This document shows, piece after piece, positions 21,752-33,429 of a DNA stretch of 64,000 nucleotides; within the stretch, counting starts at the first letter, position 1, and the number at the start of each line of letters is the position of its first letter. The notes under the pieces are model-generated. The model did not search any database. It was given only the letters and a program-made list of their open reading frames with translations, and was not told the DNA's origin. A program made the position numbers and the translations under genes. Origin of the DNA: Euleptes europaea (taxonomy: Eukaryota > Chordata > Lepidosauria > Squamata > Sphaerodactylidae); assembly GCF_029931775.1 (NCBI RefSeq), contig NW_026612052.1, positions 1 to 64,000 of the forward strand. Reading direction: 5' to 3'.

Positions 21752-23450
21752 GGTTTGTTACCCAACTTGCTCGGTTATGAATTTATATGGGGAAATTAGC
21801 ATTCAATAACCAGCTAATGGCATAACCCACAGGATCTAAACCTATGTCTACGGGAGTCCAAATCATGATTCAAGAATAAAGCTGAGGCAATGGATTTAGT
21901 TTCAAAAGGTTTACTTGTTATTATTAAAAATGTGTGCACAAGCACTCAAATGTCATACACACACCAACATACAGAGTCTAAGAATAAAAGGGAGGAGTAG
22001 AGAGACGTTTGCCAATGTGGCAGGCCCACGATGATGGGTTATACTGTACCTATCTTGGAGCGGAGTTGTCCTGAGTTCCTTAGGGTAAGTTACTGGGAAA
22101 GAGGGACTCAGCCAGCGAGGCGGGAGGGGAGCTTGGTCAGGCTGCGCAAAACCTCAACCAGCAGAGTGGTGGCAAGTAAGCCAAGGGAGGACCTAAGGTA
22201 ACGTTATGGACTGTAGGGACCCCAGATATACTATTTTCTGTGGGCGGGGTGATTGGATTACTCCTTCATGGTTCCCATGTGACAAAAGGTGACAAAGACC
22301 CTAATGGTTGGCTGCCAGGGTGAGGCAATGGGCAATTTGAGTAAACTATCCTATTTCCATTGATTTACACAATTCCAGGAGATTTGGGAGTCGCCATGAG
22401 ATGGGATTAGCAATCGTACACAAAGCCGCTAGTATCTGTCTCCGGGGAGCATCATTTTGCATAGCCTCAGGAACGACTCATCGTTGGTATCAGGATGTCT
22501 TCTGATGGGCCATCAATCATGCTGATGAGGCTGGGGAGGGGAGTGTTGGTGCAGATTACGTGCGAGACAGCTCCTTTCAAGATGGCTTCTACTGGAACAG
22601 AGGCACACAGGAAAATGGAGTCCCTCTGGTTCGCTGGAGGGTTGACCTGGCCTTGGTTCCTCGGCTGCCGGCATTGCGGGATGAATGGGAGCCTTCGTGT
22701 CAGTTTCACTGGGGGGCGCGGGAGCCTTCCCCCATAGCATTTGGGGCTAGGCGTGCGTCTGGAACAGCGGCTGCACGAGTCTGTTTAGGGTTGCCATGAC
22801 CAGTCCGGGAGATTGGCAACCTGTTTGCTAACAGGTTCTAGTTAGCCCGTCTAAATCACCCATTGCCACACCCCATCAGCCAATTGTTAACACCATTGTA
22901 TGCCTTTGTTTGCCTCAGGAACTACGATGGGGTAAGCCCATCATCCCCCAGCCCCAAAAGAGTATAACTGGGGTAAGTTTTGAGCCATAAAAATCCCCTT
23001 CTCTTACCCCTCCTATACTTGTTGTCATTCTGTTGGTTTGGGTTTTCCTCAGCATAGCCAATATATCCTCCCGACTTGCTGGTCAAGCCCCAGGAATTCC
23101 CCATCCCCCTCCTTTCTATTAGCCACACGGAACTCAGGACATCTCCGCTACTAGACCAGGTGCAGTATTACCCATCTTCAGAGGTCCTGCCACATTGGCG
23201 AATGTCTCTGTATTCTTACCTTAATTTCATAAACTCTGAGTGTGTGTTGTGTATGTGTTACTGGATTGTTTGTGCACATATTTTTAAAGTAAACTTCTTA
23301 AAAGAAACCATTGCCTCTGCCTCTTGTTTGAATCTTGGAACGGACTCCCGTAGACACAGGTTAGATCCCGAGGTTATGCCCCTTGCCGGTTATTGATTTG
23401 CTAATTCCCCATATAGATATTCATAACCGAGCATTTTGGCTAACAGAGGG
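21752..23450. mobile_element. Fossil element with two inverted ~650-bp homologous arms (LTR-like or long terminal inverted repeats)
   Basis: The left arm, about 21752-22400, read on the - strand, is homologous to the right arm, about 22800-23450, read on the + strand. Shared landmarks, in arm order, are GCCCATTGCC, GGAACTCAGGACA, TGCCACATTGGC, GTGCACA, ATTGCCTC, GGACTCCCGTAGACA and TGCTCGGTTATGAA. Each arm holds TATA-like and A-rich phrases that would suit an LTR, but outward-facing inverted arms also suit a DNA transposon with long inverted repeats. A further 480 bp to the left (21270-21750) may belong to it. No intact gene is present; it looks old and broken. Family unassigned. Confidence 0.5.
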
Positions 23451-23455
23451 TATTA

Positions 23456-24870
23456 TTTAAAATCACCTCCTTTGTGCACATGTAGGAAGCTGTCTTCCAT
23501 TTGCAGAAAAAAGACACACAAGCAAACACATTAACATCATGTTCATCGTCTTTTGTTTCCTTTACTAACAGCATAAAATCGATGGGCAGGTCATTTGGTC
23601 AAACTAAGGAAAGAAGAACATCTTTTTAAAAAAGGCATTGATGGTAACCAAAAGCAATTCGCGTTTTGAGGGTACACCATATTCATAGCAGGAGGAGGGG
23701 TATCTGAAGATATGTTCAAAAAAAAAAAAAAAAAACCTTGGGAATGCTGAAATTAGGTTTCCTAGAGTTTAGCTTCATTGAGTTAACACTGAAGTAAGCA
23801 ATGTACATCCCATTTTTAGATGATCCATGTTGCTGCTTCTCCACGAGGAAGATCAACTGATCAACATTCATTCTCTTTCCTCTATTTCTACAAATGGGTT
23901 TAAAAATGACTTACATACTTACATATAATCAAAGTACTGCTTCTCCATGGATGTGATCCTTCTTGTAAAGCCAGAAAAATAATACCTTTGATATGCGTGA
24001 GAAGTCTGTTTATACAAATTTGGCTGGTGCTATAATGGCACAATGTACAGACTGTGATATACAGAGAGTGCAGGTTAATTAATTGAGTGTGCATATAATG
24101 TGTTCATTGGGTGAGGTGAGACTAAGACAAAATCTGTAGGATATTATATAGGTAGCTGTTGAGACACCAATCCCCAGAGAATCTTACAGTGGTGACTTCA
24201 CTGTGAATCCTGAAGGAACAATTAAAACACTGAATGTCTAAGATGATTCCAAAGACTTTTTTTTAAAAAAAATATATGGTTAATTAATAGTCCCAATTGC
24301 TTTGGTTTGTTATTTCTTTCTCCTGTAACAAATGGAAATAATGAATACAATTCCTTCAAAGATAATGCAACACATTTTCCCAAGGCAGGAAATATGGTCA
24401 ACTATGGTTCCCGCCCCCGCCCCCAATCAGAGTGAATTAAGTTACTACATGATATGGAGAAGTAAACCTTTTCTGGTTCTCCCAAAATACTTGGACTTGG
24501 GAATACCCAATGAATACTCAATGAACAGATTCAAGACATACAAAGGAAAATACTTCTTTACAGAGTACAGAAGGGAACTCACTGAAGCAAGATAGGGATG
24601 GTGTACAGGAAATAGACAAATTCATGGAGTGTAGATCTATCTGTGGCTTGGGAAAAATGTGACTTTTCACCTCTCCCTCCTGCTGCAGCCACAAATTTCC
24701 CCCAAATGCTGTTCCTGGAAGTCCTATGTTCCCCTATGATCATCACCGGGACAAACATTTTCGGTTCATATTGGGAAAATGATCTGTCAGTGGAAACAGT
24801 GACGGATCCAAATCAATGACTATTAGTTATGAAGATAATTCACAGTGGGTAGCCGTGTTAGTCTGTTTGC
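23456..24870. other. Intergenic, no gene recognised
   Basis: AT-rich noncoding sequence with a poly-A run at about 23729-23745 and a GCCCCCGCCCCC motif near 24410. The 87-codon frame at 24332 shows no recognisable domain. Confidence 0.4.
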
Positions 24871-24878
24871 AGTAGTCC

Positions 24879-25017
24879 AAAAGGGCAAGAGTCCAGTAGC
24901 ACCTGGATTCACATTCTAGCTGTATCTGAAGAAGTGAGCTGTGGCTCACGAAAGCTCATACCCTACCAGAAAATATTTTTGTTAGTCTTTAAGGTGCTAC
25001 TGGACTCTTGCCCTTTT
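24879..25017. mobile_element. Interspersed repeat with inverted ends (AAGGGCAAGAGTCCAGTAGC)
   Basis: The left end GGGCAAGAGTCCAGTAGCAC and the right end GGTGCTACTGGACTCTTGCC are reverse complements. Between them lies TGTATCTGAAGAAGTGAGC, then GGCTCACGAAAGCTCATACC. This is a repeat I know to be abundant in reptile genomes; its class is unclear to me. A partial reversed copy occurs at about 61310-61395 (GCATGAGCTTTCGTAAGCC, CACTTCTTCAGATACA). Confidence 0.65.
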
Positions 25018-26119
25018 TGACTATTAGTCATGAGGCCAAGTTTGTTTGTTTGTTTGTTTGTTTGATTGATTTATATCCTATCCTTTCCCTACAGCATTAG
25101 GCTCAGGGCAGCAAACAACAATACATTCAACATACATATAAATATTATCTTAAAACAAACACATATCTATATAGATAATTAAAACCAGTTACTTAACTAC
25201 TTTAGAATGACCTGGAAATACTGTATATCGATGAATTCAAGTTGTTAGATAACAAAGGGAGACTTTGCCTCTGTGACTTGACTTGTGAGGCATTTGATAG
25301 TCCACTATGACTAGATTTGTCTGATCCAACAGGGATCTTTATTGTTCTTATGTGGGGGGAGAGTAGAAAGTTAAAAAAAAGGAAACGAACTCCTAGTGCA
25401 GCCCACTTCCAGTCCTGTAAGTCCAATGCACTCAAATGCCTTGTCTGTTGTGTCCACTTTCCTCCATGTGCCCATGGTAAATCTCTGGTTATTTATTTAA
25501 ATATTTATAAGCCCACCTTGTGATGATGTCTGATGTTTTTCTTGAAAATAAATGTCAATGAGTGGATTTGGTGAAGCACATACACTAGAAGATTCTTCTC
25601 CAGATTTCAGTCTCTCGTTGAGCTCTATATTGGAGAAAAGCAGACAATAAAATATTCAATTAAACATGAATAACTTGAGATAATCATTTCCTTAAGATCC
25701 ACCTTGCCCAGGGAAGAAAAGAAAAGAAGCCACGTAGCCTGTAGTTCATGTGTATGCATCCTTCATGGAAAATTCAGAGACGAAATAAGAGGCCATAGCA
25801 GGATCCAACGTAAATGTCTTCCCCAGTGTTCAGTATCTGAGATCTTTTTAACTGGAAATAGAAGAGATGTGCATTGTATATCTTGAAAATAGAATTTTAG
25901 GAATCAGAAGAATTATAAGTATGGTGTAATTCTCTCTCCCCCTTCAATTAATGTATACTTTCATTGAATGTTTACACATCTCTACATTATGTGGAATTCA
26001 GCAGTTTTCATTCCTCATCCAATTACGAAAGCACATAATTTCCCAGGACAATTTGTGTTAGCAAATGTTAAAATGTAAGGGTAATAGTCATTTAAAAAAA
26101 TAAAAAAAATAAAAATGGT
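25018..26119. other. Intergenic, with a possible SINE/LINE tail
   Basis: (GTTT)n followed by GATTTATATCCTATCC at 25040-25085 looks like a reversed SINE or LINE tail. The rest has no recognisable gene. Confidence 0.35.
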
Positions 26120-26580
26120 TTGTTGTGGAAATCTAATTACAATATGTACTCCATTATTCTTTCCTTCCCAGAAAGGTCAGATCAGGAGAAATTACTCATA
26201 TTATTGAAAGACAGAGACAAATACATTACTTCTCAAATGGCAGGATTTACTGCTGCCATCATAAAGCATAAAAAGTTGATGGGATATTCTGACCATAATA
26301 TCTCTGACCCATAATTGCTCTACTCTGGGTCATTTGCCAACTTTTTTTTTATATCTGGATTGTTTGATCTTTCATTCCCATTATATTTTAATGATGAATT
26401 TGTATTTGCATTTTAATATTTTATGGGAAACGTTTATTTTTTAACCTATGTTAAATTACATTACTATTTTTGTAAAATGTTATTGATTTTGTTTTGGCAG
26501 AATTTCCACCTTGTTCTGTATTGTTGCTATGGCTTTTTTTTTTTTTTTGCTAATGCAATAAAGACATATATTATATTATA
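26120..26580 (+). mobile_element. 3' end of a non-LTR LINE (ORF2 C-terminus and 3'UTR)
   Basis: The frame 26120-26314 includes EKLLILLKDRDKYITSQMAG and FTAAIIKHKK. The same pattern, L..LL.D.D..I/L....A, occurs in reverse at 45364-45549 (RLIYLLSDMDAYLSQKMALY) and in the reverse of 59740-59800 (KILYKLLADKDPEITKNLAK). It is followed by an AT-rich 3'UTR ending TGCTAATGCAATAAAGAC. Three copies of one LINE lineage are therefore present. Confidence 0.65.
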
Positions 26581-27359
26581 GCATTATACTTTCCAGGTCA
26601 TCAGGACAGTGTAAACTCACTGTCAAAAAATACAGGGCTGGATCCAGGAAAAAAAATGTTTAAGGATCAAATTGAATCATCACTATCTTCCTAATGATGT
26701 CTCAAATGTCTTTCTCTCAGTGGGACCTACACTTTGTTAAAAAAAATATATCTTTTCAAAGCTAGATATTTTCCTTGTTCCAAAAGTGAGCATGTCTCTA
26801 GTGGGACTTGTCAAAGAGCTCCAACCAGTCTCCACCAGTTGGAGGCTGCTTTGGTTTAGTCAAAAGTTTCCCAAAAGGGACAAAACATTAAACTCCAGGC
26901 TTTCACCCCAAGTTTAATGGATAGCTGCCACCAACCCTGGGGTCCAAAGGGTGAGCCTCCAGGCAAGGAGTCCAGGTTACCTCCAGCCAAGCTCCAAATT
27001 CAGTGTAACACTTTTCCTGCCTGGCAGAGACCTAGCCAGGACTGTGCACACTTCCCAAAACTGTCTCAGGTTTTTGGTAGGTGGTTTTTACACTCACACA
27101 AGGCACTTAGAATTTAGGCTTGGAATCCCAAAATCAAAAGACACAATCCATTTAAAGGCTAACAATTAATTTATAAGGTTTATGCTGGTTTACAGGAAAG
27201 AAAAAGGGTTTCATGAAATGATAGGCAATAAAATAATAAACTATTTAGCATAGCTAACAAATACATTCAAAAGCCTTCTTGATTCAAAAAGATTGGCAAA
27301 GGTTTCTTGCATCAGGTTTTATAGTTACCAACTTCTAAAGATGCTTCCAGCATTCAAGA
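26581..27359. other. Intergenic, left flank of the large hAT element
   Basis: No gene seen. It is not OR-related, which matters because the sequence on the other side of the element (from 29163) is the interior of an OR gene. Phrases such as CCTCCAGGCAAGGAGTCCAGG suggest an unidentified repeat. Confidence 0.4.
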
Positions 27360-29162
27360 TAGGGCTGTCGATTCGGTTCGGCCCGAACTGAAAAACAGCC
27401 GAATTTCCCCTGATTCGGCAGTTTTTAATTCGAGACGAACCGAACTCAAAAATGGCAGGAAAATGGGGGAGCCGAATTCAGCGAGTTTGGGAGTTCACGA
27501 ATAAATTCGGCAAATTCAGGGCATCAGTAAGCAGCATTCTCCTCCCCTGGCCAATCGGTGGCCAAGCTGGGTCTTCTTCTGGCCAATCAGTCAGGATTGA
27601 GTACTGGAGGAATCAGCTGCTCCGTGGCCCAGCTGGGGAGAGAGAGAGAGTGAGAGAAATCCTCGTGTGGGGGGGTACTTGTGCACATTCGCAGGGGGTG
27701 CATTTTTGGGGGTAGAGACCCCAAACCTTCAGTGGAGCTTCAGACAAGCCTTCTTAAGAGACCCCCCAAGTTTTGTAAACATTGGGTCAGGGGGTCCTGA
27801 GATATTGGCTCCACCCCTTTCCCCTCCCCCTTTCCCATTCCCGTGGCTGCAGGGGGTGCTTTTTTGGGGGTGCAGCCCCCAAACTTTCAGCATAGCTTCA
27901 GACGAGCCTTCTTAAGAGACCCCCCAAGTTTTGTAAAGATGGGTTCAGTGGGGGCAGAAATATGGCTCCCCCTTTTCTCTTTCCGTGGCTGCAGGGGGTG
28001 CATTTTTGGGAGTGCAGCCCCCAAACATTCAGCATAGCTTCAGACGAGCCTTCTTAAGAGACCCCCCAAGTTTTGTAAACATTGGGTCAGGGGGTCCCGA
28101 GATATGGGCTTTCCCCTTTTCCCTATTGGGATGAATGGATCACCCGATCCTGTAGCATCTCTAGAGCGGCAAATCCAAGGCAAACCTCCCGTGCTTAAAT
28201 AGAATTGTATTGGATTACCCAGTCCTCCCAACCCCTCCTGATGGAACAGAAGACAGCCACAGTAAGACCCCTTTGGGGGCTTTAATCTATAATTTTTCTC
28301 CTGTGTGTGTGTGTGTGGGGGAAAGCAGAGTCTGTGTGTGTGTGGGGAGGGAGCAGTTTCTGTGGGTGAGTGGGGAAGCCAAAGGGGCTTTCGCCCATTC
28401 TGCCTGGGGTGTGTGTGCCCCCTCGAGTCTCTCTCTCCCTGGTTTGAGGGGGGGGGCTTCAGTTGTGTGTCCTCAGGTTTTCCCTCATTCATAAGATCGG
28501 TTAGGTCTATTTTGATGCTTGCTCAAAACTGGCTTTCAAATGGTGACTTAAAGAATGCATTTGCCTCATCCCGAGTCCCATGCAAAAGGGGTAATTCCAC
28601 CCCCTCCTGCTCATTATGCATAGCTAGCTGCCTCTGTCCCTTTCCATGGTTTGCAAACTCCCAGGTGTCAGGTGTTGCTTTGCATGGTTGCAAAGGTGTT
28701 GCTTTGCAGTTGTGTTGCTTTGCAGTTGTGTTGCTTTGCAAACTTCTTCGCACCTGCCCCGCCCTTTCTCTCAGCTGTTTGTTGGGGCTGGGAGCTTTGT
28801 GCGTGGGTGGCAAGCTCTGCTCAGAGATGCACGTTAAAGGTGGGGGACCCCTTTCAGGGGCCATATCTCAGCCCCCCCTGACCCAATCTTTACAAAACTT
28901 GGGGGGTCTTGCAAGAAGGGTCTTTTGAAGCTCTGTTGAAAGTTCGGGACCTCTACCCCCAAAAATGCCCCCCTGGAGCCGTGGAAAGGCGCAATTGTGT
29001 TTTTAATGGCTTTATTCGGCCGAATTTTTTTCCCGAACTTTGAATTCACGCCGAATTGCACGGACCCGAAGCGAGGGAGTTCGGACTTCGGCATATCCTG
29101 AATCCAGATGGGCCGAATTCAGCCGAATCCAAACTATACCGATTTTTTTTTCAACAGCCCTA
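27360..29162. mobile_element. Large (1.8 kb) hAT-type non-autonomous element with tandem modules
   Basis: Ends TAGGGCTGTCGATTCGGTTC and TTTTTTTCAACAGCCCTA match the 7765-8451 element, including subterminal GCCGAATTC-type motifs. Inside are three direct units of 136-158 bp (27691, 27849 and 27991 onward) with the core CCTTCTTAAGAGACCCCCCA and TTTTGTAAA(C/G)AT.GGGTCAG, plus an inverted copy at 28858-28983. A 16-17 bp GTTGTGTTGCTTTGCA repeat occurs at about 28690-28740. The flanking octamers ATTCAAGA and ATTGCTCT do not match, unlike the smaller copy. Long frames here (for example 28305-28928) are GC-rich artefacts with no domain. Confidence 0.8.
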
Positions 29163-29993
29163 ATTGCTCTATCTGGCAATTTCCTCCTCATGTTTACCAT
29201 CTGCAGTTGCAGAAAACTCCACACTCCTATGTACTTCCTACTCATCAATTTGTCCATAGGGAATGTGTTTTCTGTCTCAGTCACAGCTCCAAAACTCATC
29301 CAAACTCTCCTGGCCCATCAAAAGAGCATCTCATTTTATGGCTGCATCTCTCAGACGTATCTCTTTATATGGGCTTTAGTAACGGAACTTCTGCTTCTCT
29401 CATTTATGGCTTTTGACCGGTATGCTGCTATTTGCCACCCCTTGCAGTACACAGACATCATGAGGAAGGAAGTGTGCATCATTATAGTAATTGGAGTTTG
29501 GGTTACCGGGATGGTTAATTCTGCAGTTCATACTGGACTTCTATTGCAGTTGACTTTTTGCAGCTCCAACATCATCAACCATTTTTCCTGTGACTGGCCC
29601 CCAATTGTAAAGCTCTCTTGCTCAGACACCAGCCTTAATGAGACTATGGCTTTTGTGGCAGATTTGGTCTTTGGGATTGGTAGCTGTGGGCTGACTCTAA
29701 CATCATATTGGTTTATCTTGAGAACTATCTTTCGAATCCACTCCACTGAAGGGAAGAAGAAAGCTTTCTTGACATGTTCCTCGCATCTCATCATTATTAC
29801 TTTTTAGTTCTCTGCTGTTATCTACACTTATATTAGGCCCACTTCTGTCTTCACTCTGAACAAAGACAAGATGGTTTCTCTTCTTTATACGTTGCTCACC
29901 CCAGTAGTCAATCCATTCATATATTCTTTGAGAAACAAAGAAGTTAAGAAACTTACTTTGAGAGGTAGGCTTCCTCAAGGACTGCAAGACTGA
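29163..29993 (+). pseudogene. 5'-truncated olfactory receptor pseudogene (OR13-like, MAFDRY group)
   Basis: Starts within TM1 (LSGNFLLMFTICSCRKLHTP, GN present) directly at the end of the hAT-type element and runs through PMYFLL, MAFDRYAAICHPLQY, NSAVHTGLLLQLTFC, KKKAFLTCSSH and [13 protein letters not shown] to a TGA at 29991-29993. It lacks the N-terminus and half of TM1. One in-frame TAG at 29805-29807 replaces a TM6 tyrosine, the frame continuing unshifted after it. Other lesions are FSCDWPP for FFCDVPP, KAFLTCSSH for KAFSTCSSH, and a short C-terminal deletion. It is a close paralogue of the gene at 44128. The sequence left of the element is not the missing OR part. Confidence 0.92.
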
Positions 29994-30350
29994 TCTATTC
30001 AAATTTTACTACTAATAATAAAAATCAAGATTATACTTACAGTGCAATCCTAATCACATCTATCAGTCTTATACTTAAATCTATTCAATCGGTCTTACTC
30101 CTAGGAAAGTGTTCTTAGGGTTGCACTGTTCAATGTTTTGAAGCACTGATGAATGTTAATTATATGTTTCATTTGATCTTGTACCGAGGCATCCAATTTC
30201 AGAATATTAAATACACACATATATAATTGAACAATGATATGAAACGTACCTCTAACTGTACAATTATAATAGGCTTTTCATACAGAATACACTTGTATCA
30301 TCTGCAGTATATTTAAAGAAGAACAAAGTTTGTCACTGCACACTATGAAG
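29994..30350. other. Intergenic, no gene recognised
   Basis: AT-rich flank of the OR pseudogene with phrases typical of degraded repeats (GTGCAATCCTAATCACATC). Nothing further is supported. Confidence 0.35.
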
Positions 30351-30359
30351 TCTAACTCA

Positions 30360-30800
30360 AAATGTACTAGATACTTGGGAACATCAATTCCTAAAAAAGT
30401 AAAAGATCTAGTGAAGGTCATTTTTTACTCAGTAATAAATAAAATTAAAAGAATTTTTCAAAAATTGGTCTGACATAAAGTTTTCCTTCTTCTAATCTAT
30501 AAATGGACTAAAAATAGTTATGATTCCTAAGATTTATTGACAAACATATTGGGTATACTCTGGACTAGACTTTAAAAGAATGGCAAAAAATGGTCAAGAA
30601 GTTTATTTGAAAAGAAAGGGTAAAAACAGCAACTCTACAAGATAGGCTTGAAAAAGTGGGATGTGATTTGTCTAATCTATAGACAAACTACACTGCAGTA
30701 AGAGTGATGTGGATATTAGAAGGGATTAAAAAAACAGGAGGATAACAGTAGAACAAGAGTTTGTGGGGAAATCGCTATACACATTTCCTTGGTTAAAAAA
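30360..30800 (+). mobile_element. L1-like LINE relic (ORF2 3' region)
   Basis: Around 30600-30730 the + strand reads RVKTATLQDRLEKVGCDLSN and, after an in-frame stop, TNYTAVRVMWILEGIKK. This follows the layout of the L1 ORF2 C-terminal third (short-chain 'RI..L..GG...PNL..Y..A....I..W'). The flanking sequence is A-rich. It is heavily decayed. Confidence 0.45.
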
Positions 30801-30864
30801 GGCTGATAGGTTGAAATGTTACAAGGGTGATAACCATGGTATTAATGATGCGCTAAGAATATGG

Positions 30865-30960
30865 AGCCCCATGGTGCAGAGTGGTAAGCTGCAGTGTCCA
30901 GTTTCACAAGAGGTTTCACAAGAGGTTGCCATAAATTGATTGCTAGGACTTCCTGGTCCC
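30865..30960 (+). mobile_element. tRNA-derived SINE fragment
   Basis: GAGCCCCATGGTGCAGAGTGG, then TAAGCTGCAGT matches the 5' end of the SINE found in reverse at 34848-35140 (GAGCCCCGTGGCGCAGAGTGG). Only the head is recognisable. Confidence 0.6.
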
Positions 30961-32430
30961 CTTAAACTACTTGGCGTCATTTATTTAATTTACATGCTTT
31001 TCCTCCGACTGATGCAAAAACAATCTGAAGACAGTGCCCCCCAATATTGCAGTGGTTTTAAGAATAAAAAGTCAATGTCATAGTTCTCTAATGGGTTAAG
31101 AGTTCTCTTTTCTGTGATCAGGTATTAACTTTCCTTGCAGCAACTTCTAGCTGCTCACATTTCCATTCTAGGAAATATAGCAAATAATAGACCTGAGGAC
31201 ATCTTCTGATTCTATGACCCCTGGGATCCTAGTGCTAATTTTCAGGCCTAGTCCCAAGGGTGGGGGGAGACGAGAAGATAAGGGGGTAGTCATACAAGCA
31301 ACAATACAAATCCACTCCTCTAACACACATTGCATGCAGCTGTGTAGCAAGACAAGGAGGAAAAAACTCCCACCCACATATATAACAGGTAATTCCTTCA
31401 TTTCTCTTTTTGAAAAACTGCTCATAGTGCTTTGATTGGAAGACCCATACATGTCAAGAAGGAACATATACTCAGTTGGGGTGGCATATATGCTAGTGAA
31501 ATGTTTAAATTTGCTCAGGTGTTTACCTAACAAATATATTTTGCATTCATAAAAAAGCCAGTGATATCTATATGAAACAGTAGGGTTAGTAATGGTTAGA
31601 CGTGTCCCTAAAAGACTTGGTCCAACATCATACTTCTGCCATGTATAACCTTGGGCAAGTAACTGTCCCTCAAATCCAGCTGCCCTGGAAATTGTAAAGC
31701 CAGTTCACATATGCAAGTATATAACTTGATTTCTCATTGGCAGCTGAATGGGTGAACAGAATCCACTAGACAGCATTACATTTGAGGGGGGTGACATAAT
31801 ATGGATATTCTATTGGTGGTGATTGATCTTCGATGGCTCATACATACACATCATTTGTTACTTCAGTCATGATGTATGAACATACTTCAGCTAGCCCATG
31901 GTGACCCTTCATGCCAGGCTGCAGTAAAGAGAAATCAAGGTGGTAAAAGCATTGAGAGTATTTAAAGTGCTGTAAATTACAAGACATTTGGTTGGATCTA
32001 GCCATCTTTTTTTGTTCAATCTTACCAAATGTCTCTCCTTCCTATAGCCCTGATCCTACATGGCTTTTGTCCATGCATGTCCCATGATCCTCAGCACAGC
32101 ATGTTTTAGTGGGGACTTCTTCCTTTTTCATCAATAAAAAAGCTGGTTGGTTCCAACCTATGGGGCTTAAACAATCTCTGCACAGGATTGTACTGTAAGA
32201 GATATGGGTTATGCTGCTAATTTGGTCAGCCACCCTGCTTCTTCGAAATACTGAATGTTCCCTCCAGAAGTAGTTCCTATAACTGGGAAAGGATGAAGAA
32301 ACCATGATTCCCTTCATAACCCCATGTGCTCTTGGAATAAAGGGAAGTGTTATCAGACTTCCCTTTAGTGCATCAGCTCTTTGCTAGAGAGAAGAAGCTG
32401 TTAGCTGGCTGGACTTGCTAACTCCATAAT
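30961..32430. other. Intergenic, no gene recognised
   Basis: No coding signature. The 121-codon frame at 31168-31533 on the - strand and the 91-codon frame at 32042 show no domain. Confidence 0.4.
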
Positions 32431-32439
32431 AATAGGCAG

Positions 32440-32592
32440 ATCATGAGAGGGAGGGCACTTTGGCCATCTTCTGGGCATGGAGTATGGGTCACTGGGGGTA
32501 TGGGGGGGAGGTAGTTTGGAATTCCCTGCATTGTGCAGGAGGTTGGATAGATGACCCTGGTGGTCCCTTCCAACTCTATGATTCTATGATGT
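32440..32592 (+). mobile_element. CR1 LINE 3' end
   Basis: CCCTGCATTGTGCAGGAGG, TTGGATAGATGACCCTGGTG and GTCCCTTCCAACTCTATGATTCTATGAT form the standard amniote CR1 3' terminus with its ATTCTATG-type octamer tail (sequence given here in parts). The 5' part is truncated. Confidence 0.85.
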
Positions 32593-33070
32593 CACAGCTA
32601 ATTACTCAAGTTGATTGTGAACAACAAAGCACCATACAGTTACTCCAGTCGAAGTTCATTGAGTTCACTGGGTTTTGCCTGGACTAACTCCATTCAGAAT
32701 GGCACTGTTAGTAACATGCTGTAACAGTGGAGTAAGAAAGCCCAGCTTGCCAGCCCAGAGCTAATGTACCATGGAGGATTCTGATAATGGCTCAATTCAT
32801 TGGACAAAGCCCTGCATAAATGACTTTGAATGACTGCCTTTCAGCTATTGTCTGTGAGCAAGAATGAGGAAAGAATTTTTGCCTGGCATCCTCCTCAGTT
32901 CTACGGATGGGGCATGTAACCTTGTCACAGCAATGGCATCATGAACTGTACCAAATTCACTTAGAAAGAAATTCCCTGGTTTCTAATTAATGCACTTTGA
33001 AGGGATTTTACCTTGTATCAGAGTGTTCGATTGCAATCTGGAACCTGTCACATACATATTAAAAACAGGG

Positions 33071-33154
33071 TGCAGTCCAAAGCTTGATTAGATTGTTTTA
33101 ATCCCATGGAAATGCAGTCCAAAGCATGATTAGGTTGTTTTAATCCCATGGAAA
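33071..33154 (+). repeat. Two tandem 42-bp units
   Basis: TGCAGTCCAAAGC(T/A)TGATTA followed by G(A/G)TTGTTTTAATCCCATGGA and AA occurs twice in immediate succession (33071-33112 and 33113-33154) with two differences, a recent local duplication about 275 bp upstream of the OR start. Confidence 0.85.
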
Positions 33155-33429
33155 TGATTGGGTTCTCCATTAGGTGACATGCTGGTTCATAAATTCCTTG
33201 AAGACGCTTACCTGAATGATGAGGTGCAGGTTTGCAGCATTATTTTGCTGGCTGAGTGTGACATGGTACACACAGAAAAAAGTATTTGCCTTTTATTATA
33301 TCTTGAATGCATTTTTATTTTATTTTTAAATGTACTTTGAAAAATGCAAGAGAATGCAAAACCATCCAATGATGTCGCAATGTATCTTTTGGTTCTTGCC
33401 AATCACAGAATTGATTCAGCTTTCAGGGA

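Noticed and set aside
22467-22799. Overlapping ~80-codon frames on both strands
   Set aside because: They sit between the inverted arms of a fossil repeat and have no domain signature.
27691-28126. CRISPR-like array (repeated units)
   Set aside because: Units are 136-158 bp, contiguous and degenerate, within a eukaryotic transposon.
28305-28928. 207-codon frame rich in Cys and Leu
   Set aside because: It is inside the 27360-29162 transposon, spans TG and GTTGTGTTGCTTTGCA repeats, and has no domain.
29040-29162. N-terminal 41 codons of the frame at 29040-29807
   Set aside because: They translate the end of the hAT-like element, not OR sequence; the OR begins at 29163.
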